Shown here: one piece after another, positions 43,201 through 55,659 of the stretch | How positions within the stretch are numbered: the first letter of the stretch is position 1 | Layout: each line of letters begins with the position of its first letter | Source: Pyxicephalus adspersus | Taxonomy: Eukaryota > Chordata > Amphibia > Anura > Pyxicephalidae | Direction: 5' to 3' | Assembly (NCBI RefSeq): GCF_032062135.1 | Contig: NC_092859.1 | Span: forward strand, 129,462,347-129,526,346 | DNA length: 64,000 nucleotides | Translations under genes and position numbers: made by a program | The notes under the pieces: generated by a model | The model's input: only the letters and a program-made list of their open reading frames with translations | What the model was told of the DNA's origin: nothing | Databases searched by the model: none

Positions 43201-46200
43201 AAGAAAAAGAAGGTATTTTAAAAATGTAAAGATACAAGTAAACTGAAAAGAGATACATTCTACAATAGTAGTAACATAATAAAAAAAAATTAACAACAGA
43301 ACGTATAGAAGAAGCATCAACAATTTCAGCCAAGTAGGATTGCTTTGTAAATTGCAAAAACCACAAACCAAGCCTTAAACCCTAATTTAAATATAATCCA
43401 ACCCACGTAATGACAGCAAAACTGGGTTATCACAGAAGCATTCCCACCATTATAAAATAGAGTTTAGCCACACTTCCACTCCCTCTGGTGGTTTATGAGC
43501 TTTAAAGACAGACAATAAATCAGAACAGCTTTTATTAAACTGCCCAGAAGTCAAAAAAAGCTCAGCTCTGGCCAAAACTTTTTATTTAGGTAGAAGAGGG
43601 TAAGGTTGGTGCCATTGTCTGGGTTATACTGCTGTACATACAGGCAGGAAAAAAGCAAAAGCAATTCTCTTTATTGGCACACATTCAAAAATAAAAACAT
43701 AATATATCACACTGGCAAAGGTTAGAAACGCTGTTACTATGTTTTTTCTGCTAATGTCCTGATAAAAACAGCCACACCCACCTCTAGTATGGATATCATA
43801 GTAATAGGTAATAATGGAAATACTCCTCTATATTATCACAAAAAAAAATGAAAACCCCAACAGAACTCCAACTGTTTACATTATTCTAAGCTAAAAGCTG
43901 AAAAAAATGACTGAAAGCAGGCATTAGGAACTTTGAAGTAACTGAACAGAGTAAAAAAGTAAAAAAAAATATATATACAAAAATAGAATAATGATGTGTA
44001 TAGCTAATAGAAACCTAAAGTGTATCACACAACTCTCAGGATCCCGTATTCATATATATTATTATTATTATATAAGTCTCTCCATAGCAGATGGTCAACT
44101 GTACTTTCGGGTTCCACCCAAAGAGCCAGCACCACAACCAGTCAGAAGACAGCTATCCCAATTGGTGTGGTCTTTTTAGAAAAATAGATGTGCTGTTCTG
44201 TGCTCCCTCATGCTGCAATTGTTTCTTGATATCCTGTTCTTCAGTGAAGTTTGCACTCTTGTGTCCCTTTGGTTATGCATTACTCTCTGTCCAGTTCAGC
44301 ATTTTTCATCTAGGGTTCCTTGGTTGCTAGGGGTTCCTTTAGCAATGAGCAGTTTGTGACTTTCAGGTCAGTTACCCCTGACACCAATCTTTTTAGCTAT
44401 CTGTAAGGGTTGCATTCTTCCCACTGACCACTACACTAATGTACTGTGAGCTGTGGATATAGTAATTATACCATAGGTTCCCTGAAGACTTGAAGATTAT
44501 TTCAATGGGCTCCCCCATTTCGAAAAGATCTAAAAAGTCTGCTCTAGTTATTGAACATGCTTGCTGCCTGCCTGACATTGGGTCTTGTTTGATACTGCCT
44601 CCCCTTTTTGTACCTCACTCAGCAGCTATCAGAGCAGGTTTGTTCAAGAATTTCACTCTTTAAACAGTGCCCTGATGAAGATCCGGTGGTGTGCTCAGAT
44701 CATGCACCTTGGCCCTTATTAGCAATCACACACTATTCTAAAGTACTATGGAGGATCTGCTACCTGGAAGATTTGGAGCCCTGTCTAACAATGTGTTTTT
44801 TAAGTCATTTGTTGTATCATATAAGGATAATTCTCTGTTTGGCAGAGTGGCTGTGTTATAATTACTGATAAATCCCAAACAACGCTTGGAAAGCATATAA
44901 AGTAAAACAAATTCACAATCAGGCATATAGAAAGTTTGAATTATATGCAAATCTTGAACTTAAAATGTACCTAAACTCAGAAATTTCACTTTACATGAAA
45001 GGGTAGACACTTAGGCACTTTTGAGTTTAGTTTCTCTTTAATATTATTATTGGAGCTAGGTTTGGTCCCCTCCCATGCCTTAGTAGTTTCTTTTACCAAA
45101 GAGGAAGGCTTGAGAAGTGGTGTATAGTTGACAAGAAGAGTGAAAACTTGCCCACTGAATTTATCTACTGATCCGATATGCAGCTTTCACTGAAGGTATA
45201 TATATATTCAATCACATACATAATGTAAATAATAATAAATATTCTTGGTACCTTATTTCATAGCTGCAGTAAAAAAAATCTAAGGGACAGGTTCATACGT
45301 CATTTGAATTGGGTTTTTTTTAGGCATGTCCCATGAACTTTGCTCCAGTAAAAAGAACAGTTATGTCAGAAGCTAATCAGTTTTTGTTTATCCAAAGCCG
45401 CACCAACAGAAATCCAGTTAGATGGTTCTCATGATAATTTTGTGATACAGTAAAAACCCTATCATTATGACACACTTCTACTTAGCTAGACCCTAATATA
45501 TTCACAACTGTGCACCTTTGTATTATCATTTATTAGTATATTGGGTTAAAAGGCTATTTACACCAAAAAAAAATATATAAATAGTTGTTAGATACATAGA
45601 CTTTCCTATCCTTTATAGGACTTTTGGTAACATCTTTGTACTGCATTTTTGGGTTTTTCTAACCTAATATAATCATTGTAAGGAGGTTTCATGCTTCCTG
45701 TTGGATTTTTATTTATTTTATCAATTTTAGAATGCAAATTGGACAGCTGGAACACCCAAAATGTCAACTAATCAAGAACCATAACAGGACAGCTTGATGT
45801 TGGAACTTTATAACGCATATAAAATACCCAGTCCAATTATGCCTTCACCCATTAAATGTTACCTATATTATGAATAAAAAGCTATGATTATGAATTATTA
45901 CTTCTGGGCAGAATAACTCCTCATGTTCCTCAAAGAGGTCTGCATCTAGCTAGGACAGTGACCTGTCTCAGGCGAGTCCTTCACATTTAAACTTTAGGTC
46001 TGCATTCATATTTGCTCCATAATTGCATTTCAATGTTTTGAATTTTAGGTGAATCTTAGTTAGTGATTCAAGAAGGATAGCTCTATTTTTATATGAGCCT
46101 TTCACAGCACTTTTGAAATTTGGTGTCAAACCACATTAATACATTTACTTCACCTCTACAAACACAATTTTAAACATTCTATTTCTCCAACCTAACTACT

Positions 46201-49200
46201 GGTTTTGTTTACTAAGGAGTCAATTTTCAAAGCAGCAGTATGGGAAAACTGGTTTAAAATAAATACATAAATTACAGCACATTAAAAAGCACACTGGTGT
46301 GCCTTGCAATAGCAGTCAGCTAGTATTATTGTATGAAGCTAGCAAAGTGCAGCAACAATGAATGAGAGTACATTTTTTAAATGTGCCATAAAATTTAGGC
46401 TGCCATGTGTAACCTGACTGAGTGAAACACAGGTTAGTAAGGCATACAAAGCAAAACAACATAATAAGCCTGACAAACTAAATAACAAAATATAGCTAGC
46501 AAAGAAAAGCTTCAATATATTTCAGGAAGAGAAGGTTTACTGCACTCCACACAATTGCTTAAAAAAAAATGCTAATTTTTAAGTTAACTTAAAGGTCTTA
46601 CCCGGCCTTGTTGCTGTGAACACTCCACACAGCTAACCTGGATATTTCCATGTTTAGCACCAGGAATTATCTGTACACACTCAAAATCACTTGCTAGTAT
46701 GACAATATCACAGCCAGATCCATATGCCTGAAAAGAAATGAAAAAGGTTAAATAAAACTCATAAATTTTTATTTATTACACCAATGAGTGCAAAATAGCA
46801 AAGCGCAACATTGTGTTTACAATATAAGAATGGACAATGGGCCTGATTTATTAAAGCTCTACAAGGCTAGAGAGGATACAATTTCATCAGTGAAGCTGGG
46901 TGATCCAGCAAATCTAGAATGGATTTACTCAAAGTAATTTGCTAGCAAATGTTTTGAAGCCTGGACCAGATCTTTTCAAGGTTTGCTGGATCACCCAGCT
47001 TCTCTGATGAAAGTGTATCCTCTCCAGCCTTGGAGAGCTTTAATTAATCAGGCCCAATGTTTTAAATCTTCTTTACTCAACCCCAGATTTTATTGGAATC
47101 AAAACCTAAAATCACAGATTTTATCTGCAGCGCAATGGTGCAGCAAAACAGATAAAGCAGAGCTCCGCATGAACTATATGTCACAATGATCATACACACT
47201 CCAGCAATCACTTGACATATCACTTATTCTCTAGTATATAAACAGGTCTACTGGAGAAAAGTGTTTTTCTAGACAAGGAAGCTAATTTACTAAAAGAGTT
47301 GAGAATCTTCAGACAATAAATGGTGTGAACTTCAATCATCACTTCAATTATCCAAGCATGTGAGAACTAAATTCCTGTTTACTTATTTCATCTTCACATG
47401 AATAGGTATTTAAAGTAAACAGGAATTAGCTTTTCCCAGGACTGCATAATTTGAAATTAAAATAATTTGTGTGAGGATTCTTAAAGCACAAGTAAACCCT
47501 TTTTATACTAACCTTTTCCTGTTCTGTGAGCTGCCATGCTCTTGATTGGCCAAGCTGAAATGACGCAATTCACGCACATGTGCACAGGAGTTAATTTAGT
47601 CCCAGCAGCTGCCGGTGAAGCCGGGATGTGCGGAGTATCCTCGCAGGTAAGAATGATTATTGCAGAAGGTGACATCGCCTGCCCGTTTGCAACAAACTCC
47701 TGCCTGACACTAAACTTTGAAAAGTGGAATTTTATTTCAAAATTTTTCCTAATCGTAATTTTCTTACCTCGTTTCCTAAATCGGTCCAAGATGCTTAACT
47801 ACCAAAAATAAGGTTAGCTCCCGGGATGTCAATTCAAGCAAACTGTTTGCGCATAGTTTAATTAAACCTCATACAGATCTCCTAACCCACCATCCCATAT
47901 CTATGAACTTGCAACAGACCTGCATCAAAACAACAAGGGAAGCACAACAAAATCTATGTTCAGTGTTCTCCCCAAAAATGTTTTTATTCTGGGTAGGAAA
48001 AACTGTAGGCGGGTGGTCAAAAATTTAGTGTTCCCAGAAGAATGCAGTAACTGCTATAATTCTATCAGCTTTCTAAAATCCCCCTATACTTTGCGCCACC
48101 TTTCTAATGTCCAACTCTCCTATTATGACCCATATTTTTTATTGGCTGTGTATTATGCCTCAAATAGCCAGTGACCCTGTATTGTGCTCCACCTTACAGT
48201 ATCCACCCAAAACCAGCTGGGTGGTTACTGAAAAGTACAGAGTGCTGCGCTCGGCTAAAAGGGACGGTGGAGAACAATGATGTTCACCTGACATATCACC
48301 AGATTCACAAAGCCAGTTGAGAGAAAGTGAAAGAAATAAACTTTTTCCTAAAAAATGAACTTTGTTTTTTAGTATGATTAAATAAATAAAACAGAGTCCT
48401 CCTGTGTTATACTTGGGCTAGCACAGGTTCACTGTTATAAAGGTCATAGATTAATTACAGAATATTAGAGCAATATATGGTTACAGTAAAAACATGTTTT
48501 CGCTGTAACCATACATTGCTCTAATATTCTGTAATTATTTTTGACCTTTAGAACAGTGAACCTGTGTTAGCCCAGGTATAGCGCAGGAGGACTCTGTTTA
48601 GAATTTAGTATGATTAATTAAATAAAAATTCAGTTTCTGGAAAAGTTTTGCCCTACAAAAGCCTGTCTTTTCTTTCTCTCCAATGGCTTAGTAATTTTTT
48701 TCTGGCTGGGCACTCTCTTTAAATAACTAGGTTGCTTTCCTTGGTTGAACCTTCTATTCTGCTAAATCACCAGATTGTTTTACATACAGTCAAATCGAAC
48801 TTACACATGTAAATAAGCAAACGTGAATTGAAACATAACAAGAACTCAAGTTACTTTGTAAAGAATTAAATTAAAACACGTTCAAGCATTTGCGTTTTGC
48901 AAAAATGTTGAAAAACTGCGATTGGAATGTAGCCTTACACATTTGGTCTACAGATGAATGAAATAGTAAATAGAATGTAACAATACATAGTCTGTAAGTG
49001 TCATTGATCAGCACAGAGCAACAACCTGCAAAAGTCATTTCTCACAGGACTGACTAAATTTTAACAACAGCTTCTGCTATGTAATACACTGCAATTCATC
49101 AGTTGATCACTTAACAAATGTCTGTAAGACTGACTCATGCACCTTGCATGCTCATAATCCCTTCATTCTTTATAGTCTAAAAATATTTGGTGTAAATCAT

Positions 49201-52200
49201 GCTAACCTTTCAGCGTCAGAAGAAAACCTTTAGCTCAGAATCACACCTGTCTATTTTGCCATGTACATTTTCTAAAAAAATCAATGTAACCCTATTTAAG
49301 TATCTGTCAATGCTCTTTCAGAAGTGTTATCGCACATCAATTTCAATTTGAAAGCATCATATCAATGAAAAAGTAAGGTCAAGGCCAGTATTTCCCCAAC
49401 CAGGATTCCTTTAGAGGTTCCTTGAGCAATTAGCAATTTGTGACTCTCAGGTCAGTTTAAGTGACACCAATGATATTTTTGGCTATCAGTAAGGCTGATC
49501 ACCACACTAATTTTCTGTGAGCTGTAGATATAGTAATTATAGCAGGGGTTCCCTAAAAATCTAAAATGTATGTTAAGGGTTCCCCCATGTTAAAAGTGTA
49601 GGCTTTATAGCAGCACTGGACAAATGAAGGTCCTCAGGACATACCAGCCATGCCACTCCCAGCGGTAGGCAATGTGGCAACAATACAAAAGTTGAAGGCA
49701 GATCTAACACACAGAATCTGATGCGGATGTGTATTTATGAACCCCCTTTATACCACTGTTTTGCATATTAACATTTCTCAGCTCAATGCCCCATGGTAAG
49801 GAGATGTTATATGTCCCAGGTTAACAGATATTAAACAATACTTTACATGGCTGATCCCTTTTATTGACTGGGGACCAATCACAGCGGTACCTTATCATGT
49901 TTAGACTGTTAATTCTGCAATTCTCCCAAGTGGTTATTTTTACCCCTGCACAAGGCATCACAGGGGGTCACTTGTTTGCAGACCGAGGTAAGGAAAAGTA
50001 GGGCTTAGGATCATTTTTAATAATTGGGTAGGAGGGTGGTAAGTGGCCAGGTTAGGGGAATTTTATATTGTACTCAGAAAAGGGTTTAAACTGTAGGCTG
50101 CATTTTCTACCTGACTGTCCTGACTGAATGGACAGATTTACAAAGCCTTTGGTAGGTGGAACGTCTTAACAATATGTATTTGTAGCCAATGCCTGGAGAT
50201 ACACGACAACTTACCTGACTTGGAAGTGGTCCACCTCTCTTGACACATGAATTCTTTTAAGTGCAGGAAATCTATATGCTTTACATTTGGGAAACAACAC
50301 AGCGGGAGCTGTACTTCTGGGCTGTTTGCAACCTAACCAGAAACAGCGGCAGGTTGCCACCAGATTACGGGGCTGCATTGTGGGTACTACTTGCTATGAC
50401 GTACACCTTCCATAAGGGATGATTTGTAAAGCATCTAGGACGCAACATTCATGCAAAGGTATAATTATTATTATTATATAGGATTTATATAGCGCCAACA
50501 TATAACGCAGCGCTGATGAATAAAGCATGAATCAATGTACATCTCTGGAGCATCAGAGAAACCTGCTTTATTTTTAGAAGTCAGGAATGGTGGCCTCCAT
50601 GACTGACCGGCAGTCTCAGCTAAGACTGGTAAAAATGAGCAGAAAATGTGACTATAACCCTGACATTTTTTATACAATTATATGATAAGCAATTCCAGTC
50701 CAACTCACAATCCTAATCCGTTAAAATGTAATCCCACCGACCTTTACATGACTTATTATTCTTCCCTTATTTTACAGAAGCATTTTTGTGTAATGCCTGC
50801 CAAGATCCAAAAATGTTTCTGAGCTTCTGGACACTTCACAGTTTTGGTAATTACATTACAATAATTCCCCTAGGCGGATGTTGTCACTGGGATTTGTAAT
50901 GTTCTGTGCTAAATAAAGCTACACTAGTAATTACCCATACAAAACTGCATTGTTTAAACATTAGAAAAATAGTTTATAGAAAATCTGTTGAGCGACCTGA
51001 ACGGGGCTGTGCACAAGAAATGCCCTCGTAATTTCACAGATTTGGAGCGCTTTTTCAAGGAAGATTGTGCAAATATTGCCAAGTCAAGACGTGCCATGCT
51101 GATAGACTCCTTACCCAAGAAAACTAAATGCTGGATATAAAGACACTTCAACAAAGTAATAGCGTGTGCACACTTATCCATCCAGCTTGTCGTACATTTT
51201 CCCTGATCAGATTTGAAAGAAAGCTTTTTTTGCCTAAATATAAAATGTTCTGAAATAGTAGGAGTATATAAAAATGAGATGATTACACAGGTCAACATGT
51301 CATTTTCATCAGATATAATTTTATGTGGGCTTTGTAGTATTTTTGCGGATTTCAAATCTGTGTTCAGTTTTTCTCTAGTATATTGTGTGAAATTCATTAT
51401 AAATAGCCTTAACATATTACAACATTTAATGACAGTTTTCTTTTTTTAAGGTTAGAGACCACACTAACTGTGATTGATTTAATTTGTCATCATGCCTAGA
51501 AATTGCCTTAATGATCCAGACAGTTTCTGTTATGTGTGGTTCATTCACGACAAAAGCACAACTTCGCCAAATTACCACAGAACTTAAAAAGATATTCAAA
51601 TTATAATTTGGTTGTCCATTTGTTGACCAGGATAAATCTTGGGCTCCACATGTTATCTGTAACAGTTGTTCCAACAGAATGCGTGACTGGCTAAATCAGC
51701 GTAAAGCAGCAATGCCATTTGCAATACCTATGGTGTAGAGAGAACCGCAAGACTATCTAATCAACTGATATTTTTGCCATGTCAACAAGTGGATTCTCAG
51801 GTAAAACTAAACACAAAATTGTATATCCCAGCCTCAATTCTGCAATTAGGCCTGTTCCCCATGATGATTCATTGCTAGTTCCGGTACCGCCACATTATGT
51901 ACTTGCTTCTGTGGAAGGTGATGAGGAATGAGCTGGAGTTGCAGCCAGTTACAACCCCGAATCATCTGATCCTGACTACTTGGCCGATGAAGATTCTGAA
52001 CCTTTACACAAGCAGAGCTGAATGATCTCGTTTGTAATGTAAATCTCTCCAAAGACAAAGCANNNNNNNNNNNNNNNNNNNNNNNNNNNNNNNNNNNNNN
52101 NNNNNNNNNNNNNNNNNNNNNNNNNNNNNNNNNNNNNNNNNNNNNNNNNNNNNNNNNNNNNNNNNNNNNNNNNNNNNNNNNNNNNNNNNNNNNNNNNNNN

Positions 52201-55200
52201 NNNNNNNNNNNNNNNNNNNNNNNNNNNNNNNNNNNNNNNNNNNNNNNNNNNNNNNNNNNNNNNNNNNNNNNNNNNNNNNNNNNNNNNNNNNNNNNNNNNN
52301 NNNNNNNNNNNNNNNNNNNNNNNNNNNNNNNNNNNNNNNNNNNNNNNNNNNNNNNNNNNNNNNNNNNNNNNNNNNNNNNNNNNNNNNNNNNNNNNNNNNN
52401 NNNNNNNNNNNNNNNNNNNNNNNNNNNNNNNNNNNNNNNNNNNNNNNNNNNNNNNNNNNNNNNNNNNNNNNNNNNNNNNNNNNNNNNNNNNNNNNNNNNN
52501 NNNNNNNNNNNNNNNNNNNNNNNNNNNNNNNNNNNNNNNNNNNNNNNNNNNNNNNNNNNNNNNNNNNNNNNNNNNNNNNNNNNNNNNNNNNNNNNNNNNN
52601 NNNNNNNNNNNNNNNNNNNNNNNNNNNNNNNNNNNNNNNNNNNNNNNNNNNNNNNNNNNNNNNNNNNNNNNNNNNNNNNNNNNNNNNNNNNNNNNNNNNN
52701 NNNNNNNNNNNNNNNNNNNNNNNNNNNNNNNNNNNNNNNNNNNNNNNNNNNNNNNNNNNNNNNNNNNNNNNNNNNNNNNNNNNNNNNNNNNNNNNNNNNN
52801 NNNNNNNNNNNNNNNNNNNNNNNNNNNNNNNNNNNNNNNNNNNNNNNNNNNNNNNNNNNNNNNNNNNNNNNNNNNNNNNNNNNNNNNNNNNNNNNNNNNN
52901 NNNNNNNNNNNNNNNNNNNNNNNNNNNNNNNNNNNNNNNNNNNNNNNNNNNNNNNNNNNNNNNNNNNNNNNNNNNNNNNNNNNNNNNNNNNNNNNNNNNN
53001 NNNNNNNNNNNNNNNNNNNNTAATGGCTGACTACTGCTGGATGCTGTACCGCGACAATCCAGACAAAGAGTACACAAGAAAATCATACTCCAAGCATTTC
53101 TGAAGAAACAATGGTACCTGACTGACATTGTTCAGTAGATCTATACCACAGTCTGCCTTATTTTACTTTACACTGAAGATGTATCAACATTCAAAATATG
53201 TACAAAACACATGCACGTACAATGTTAACTATAATGGTACTCATAACTCAGGAATTATACATGTAGGGAAAAACAGATCTGGAATCTGCTCGAAAAATTG
53301 ATTTAGAAAAGTTTGCTGTGGTTTCTGATGATTATAAAAACTAATTTTTTGGGGGCCTGTGTTATGATTATTAATGAATACAGTTTTATGCTTCTACATT
53401 TTCCTACATTCAACAAGTACCACTTGTTATTTCACAAGTCTCAGCCTATGAATCATAACAAAAAATCCTAAAACTGACAGTTTTTTCTAAATCCTGAACA
53501 GCACAAAAAAGACAGAACGATCTTTGTTACCTCCTCTTATATAATGTACACACTTATACCCAACATTACACTCATACACCTAGGTTTTTAAGAAATAAGG
53601 ATACAGATCTGGCACCTAATAAGGTTTAGAATATCTTGTTAAAATGGAGAAAATCTGCAATGCTGCATTTACCTATATACTATATGTGCTCGGTATCTGC
53701 AGTACTGCAATGCATCATTGCTCCAAGATGCACAAAACACTTTTCTTGAACATCTGAGCTGATAAAGAAAGCAATGGAGTGCAACGTGTTGTAAAAGGAA
53801 GACAATGGCAACTATATATAAAATATAATTATTCTTAACATTATCTATTTAAAAAGGAGCCTCTTGTTGCTTTCCAAGGAAAAGAGTTTCAAGCTGATAA
53901 TACATTTACTTTATTAGGCATGGGGCTGATTACGGATTACCTTATTGAAGCTACAGACACAGAACATTCTGTTCTGCAATAAACGCAACAGGTTTAAATG
54001 CATTATGGGAATACGAGCCAAAAAGGCGAACATTCTTGCAGCAAGGTTGTGCTATGTTAATTCAGATCTTCATGTGTGTGAAGCCATATCTTAGTTGGAT
54101 TTCAATGTATCCATCTTATATAATTTAAAAAAATAAATAAAAAATGTAATTGTGTTTAACCAAAGATTTAGCAAAAATGTGGTCCACACGTGTACTTGCA
54201 AATACAAATTCATAAAATTTAATTTTAAGTAATCACAGGCCAGTTAAAACTTGCTTGGCACTTGCGGTGGAGTTTGGAAAAATTTGGAATCCCTGTTTAC
54301 CTGTAGTTTAAAAAAAATTATGGTACCGGGGGGAGTGCAGGTAGTCCCCCGGGTTAAGGACATCCGACATGAAGGACGACTCCTAGATACGAACAGGGCT
54401 TCCCTGCTCCCTTGTGTGCATTACAAAGGCTTGGAGGGGGCGGTTTGCATGACTTGCAGAAGAAATATTTTGCTAAACACAGCTGTGGTTGTGAGTGATT
54501 TTAAGAGCTGAGCTGACCTGAAGCATCTTGTAACTCTTTAATGACCAAGACAAAGCACAGCTTGCTCCAGAAGTTAATGAATGTCTAGGCTTCATAAAGT
54601 TTTTTTTTTTTTTTTTTGCTTCGTTCGTGATTAGCTCACAGTGAGGATTTCCTACAGTAACTGGCACTTCATTGCCTAATATTATGTTGAGACAAACATC
54701 TGCCCTAATTGAATTTATTATATATATATTTTATAAATATGTATATGTACATTAAATATAATGTACCTGTTCCGACTTACATACAAAAACAAACTTACAG
54801 TCCCTATCTCGTATGTAACCCGGCACTACATGTAAAATATTTAAACTGGGACTTTTACCAGTTCAGTTCCCATAGATGCTGCAGTCTGCATCCAATTCTA
54901 AGTCAAGTAATAGTTGTCAGTGTTCCCCTTTTAGCTGGGAGAACCATCTGACACTTTCCAGTAACCACTTGAGTTCCCTTTTAAATGAACAGAAAGTAGG
55001 AGCAAGCCGAATAGAACGAGGAAGACCATTCCAGAGAGTTGGAGCAGCTCTAGAAAAGCGTTGGAGCCATGCATGTGATGAGGTTATGAGTGAGGAAGTC
55101 AGTAGTAGGTCCTTAGGAGGAAGGACGAGAGCAGCTAGGGGAGTATTTTTCTATCAGGTCAGAAAGGTAGGTAGGACAAGAACTGTGGAGAGATTTGAAG

Positions 55201-55598
55201 GCAAAGCACAGGAGCTTGAATCTGATTCTCAGGTGGAATAGAAGCCAATGAAGAAACTACAAAGAGAGGCAGCAGAAGAGGAGCGGAGGGAAGGATGGAT
55301 AGGTCTGGCTGCAGCATTCATAATAGATTGTAGAGGAGTCAGTTTAGTGGAATACTATAGTAAAGAGCCAACCTGCAGCTTTGTGAACGTGAAGCGTATC
55401 AGTGAGAGGTTCACCAATAGCCTACAGACCTGGATTGAGGAGGATCGCTACATAGGACAGAAGATGGAGCTCAGAAGAAGTGAAAGGGAACCGCTGCATG
55501 GCTTTATACTGTACAAATGTGTACAGTGTTTTTGTTGGAAAAAGCCAGTCGTAATTGTGAGCTGTTGGTAAGAAGGTCAGTCATTAAATGAGGAATGC

Positions 55599-55659
<61 letters not shown>

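Noticed and set aside
52004..53128. 374-residue minus-strand open frame
   Set aside because: It exists only because the N run translates as X; real sequence supports the plus-strand element instead.
54876..55571. Plus-strand open frames of 121 and 107 codons
   Set aside because: They run through a known type of interspersed repeat, a relative of which occurs inverted at 12.1 kb.
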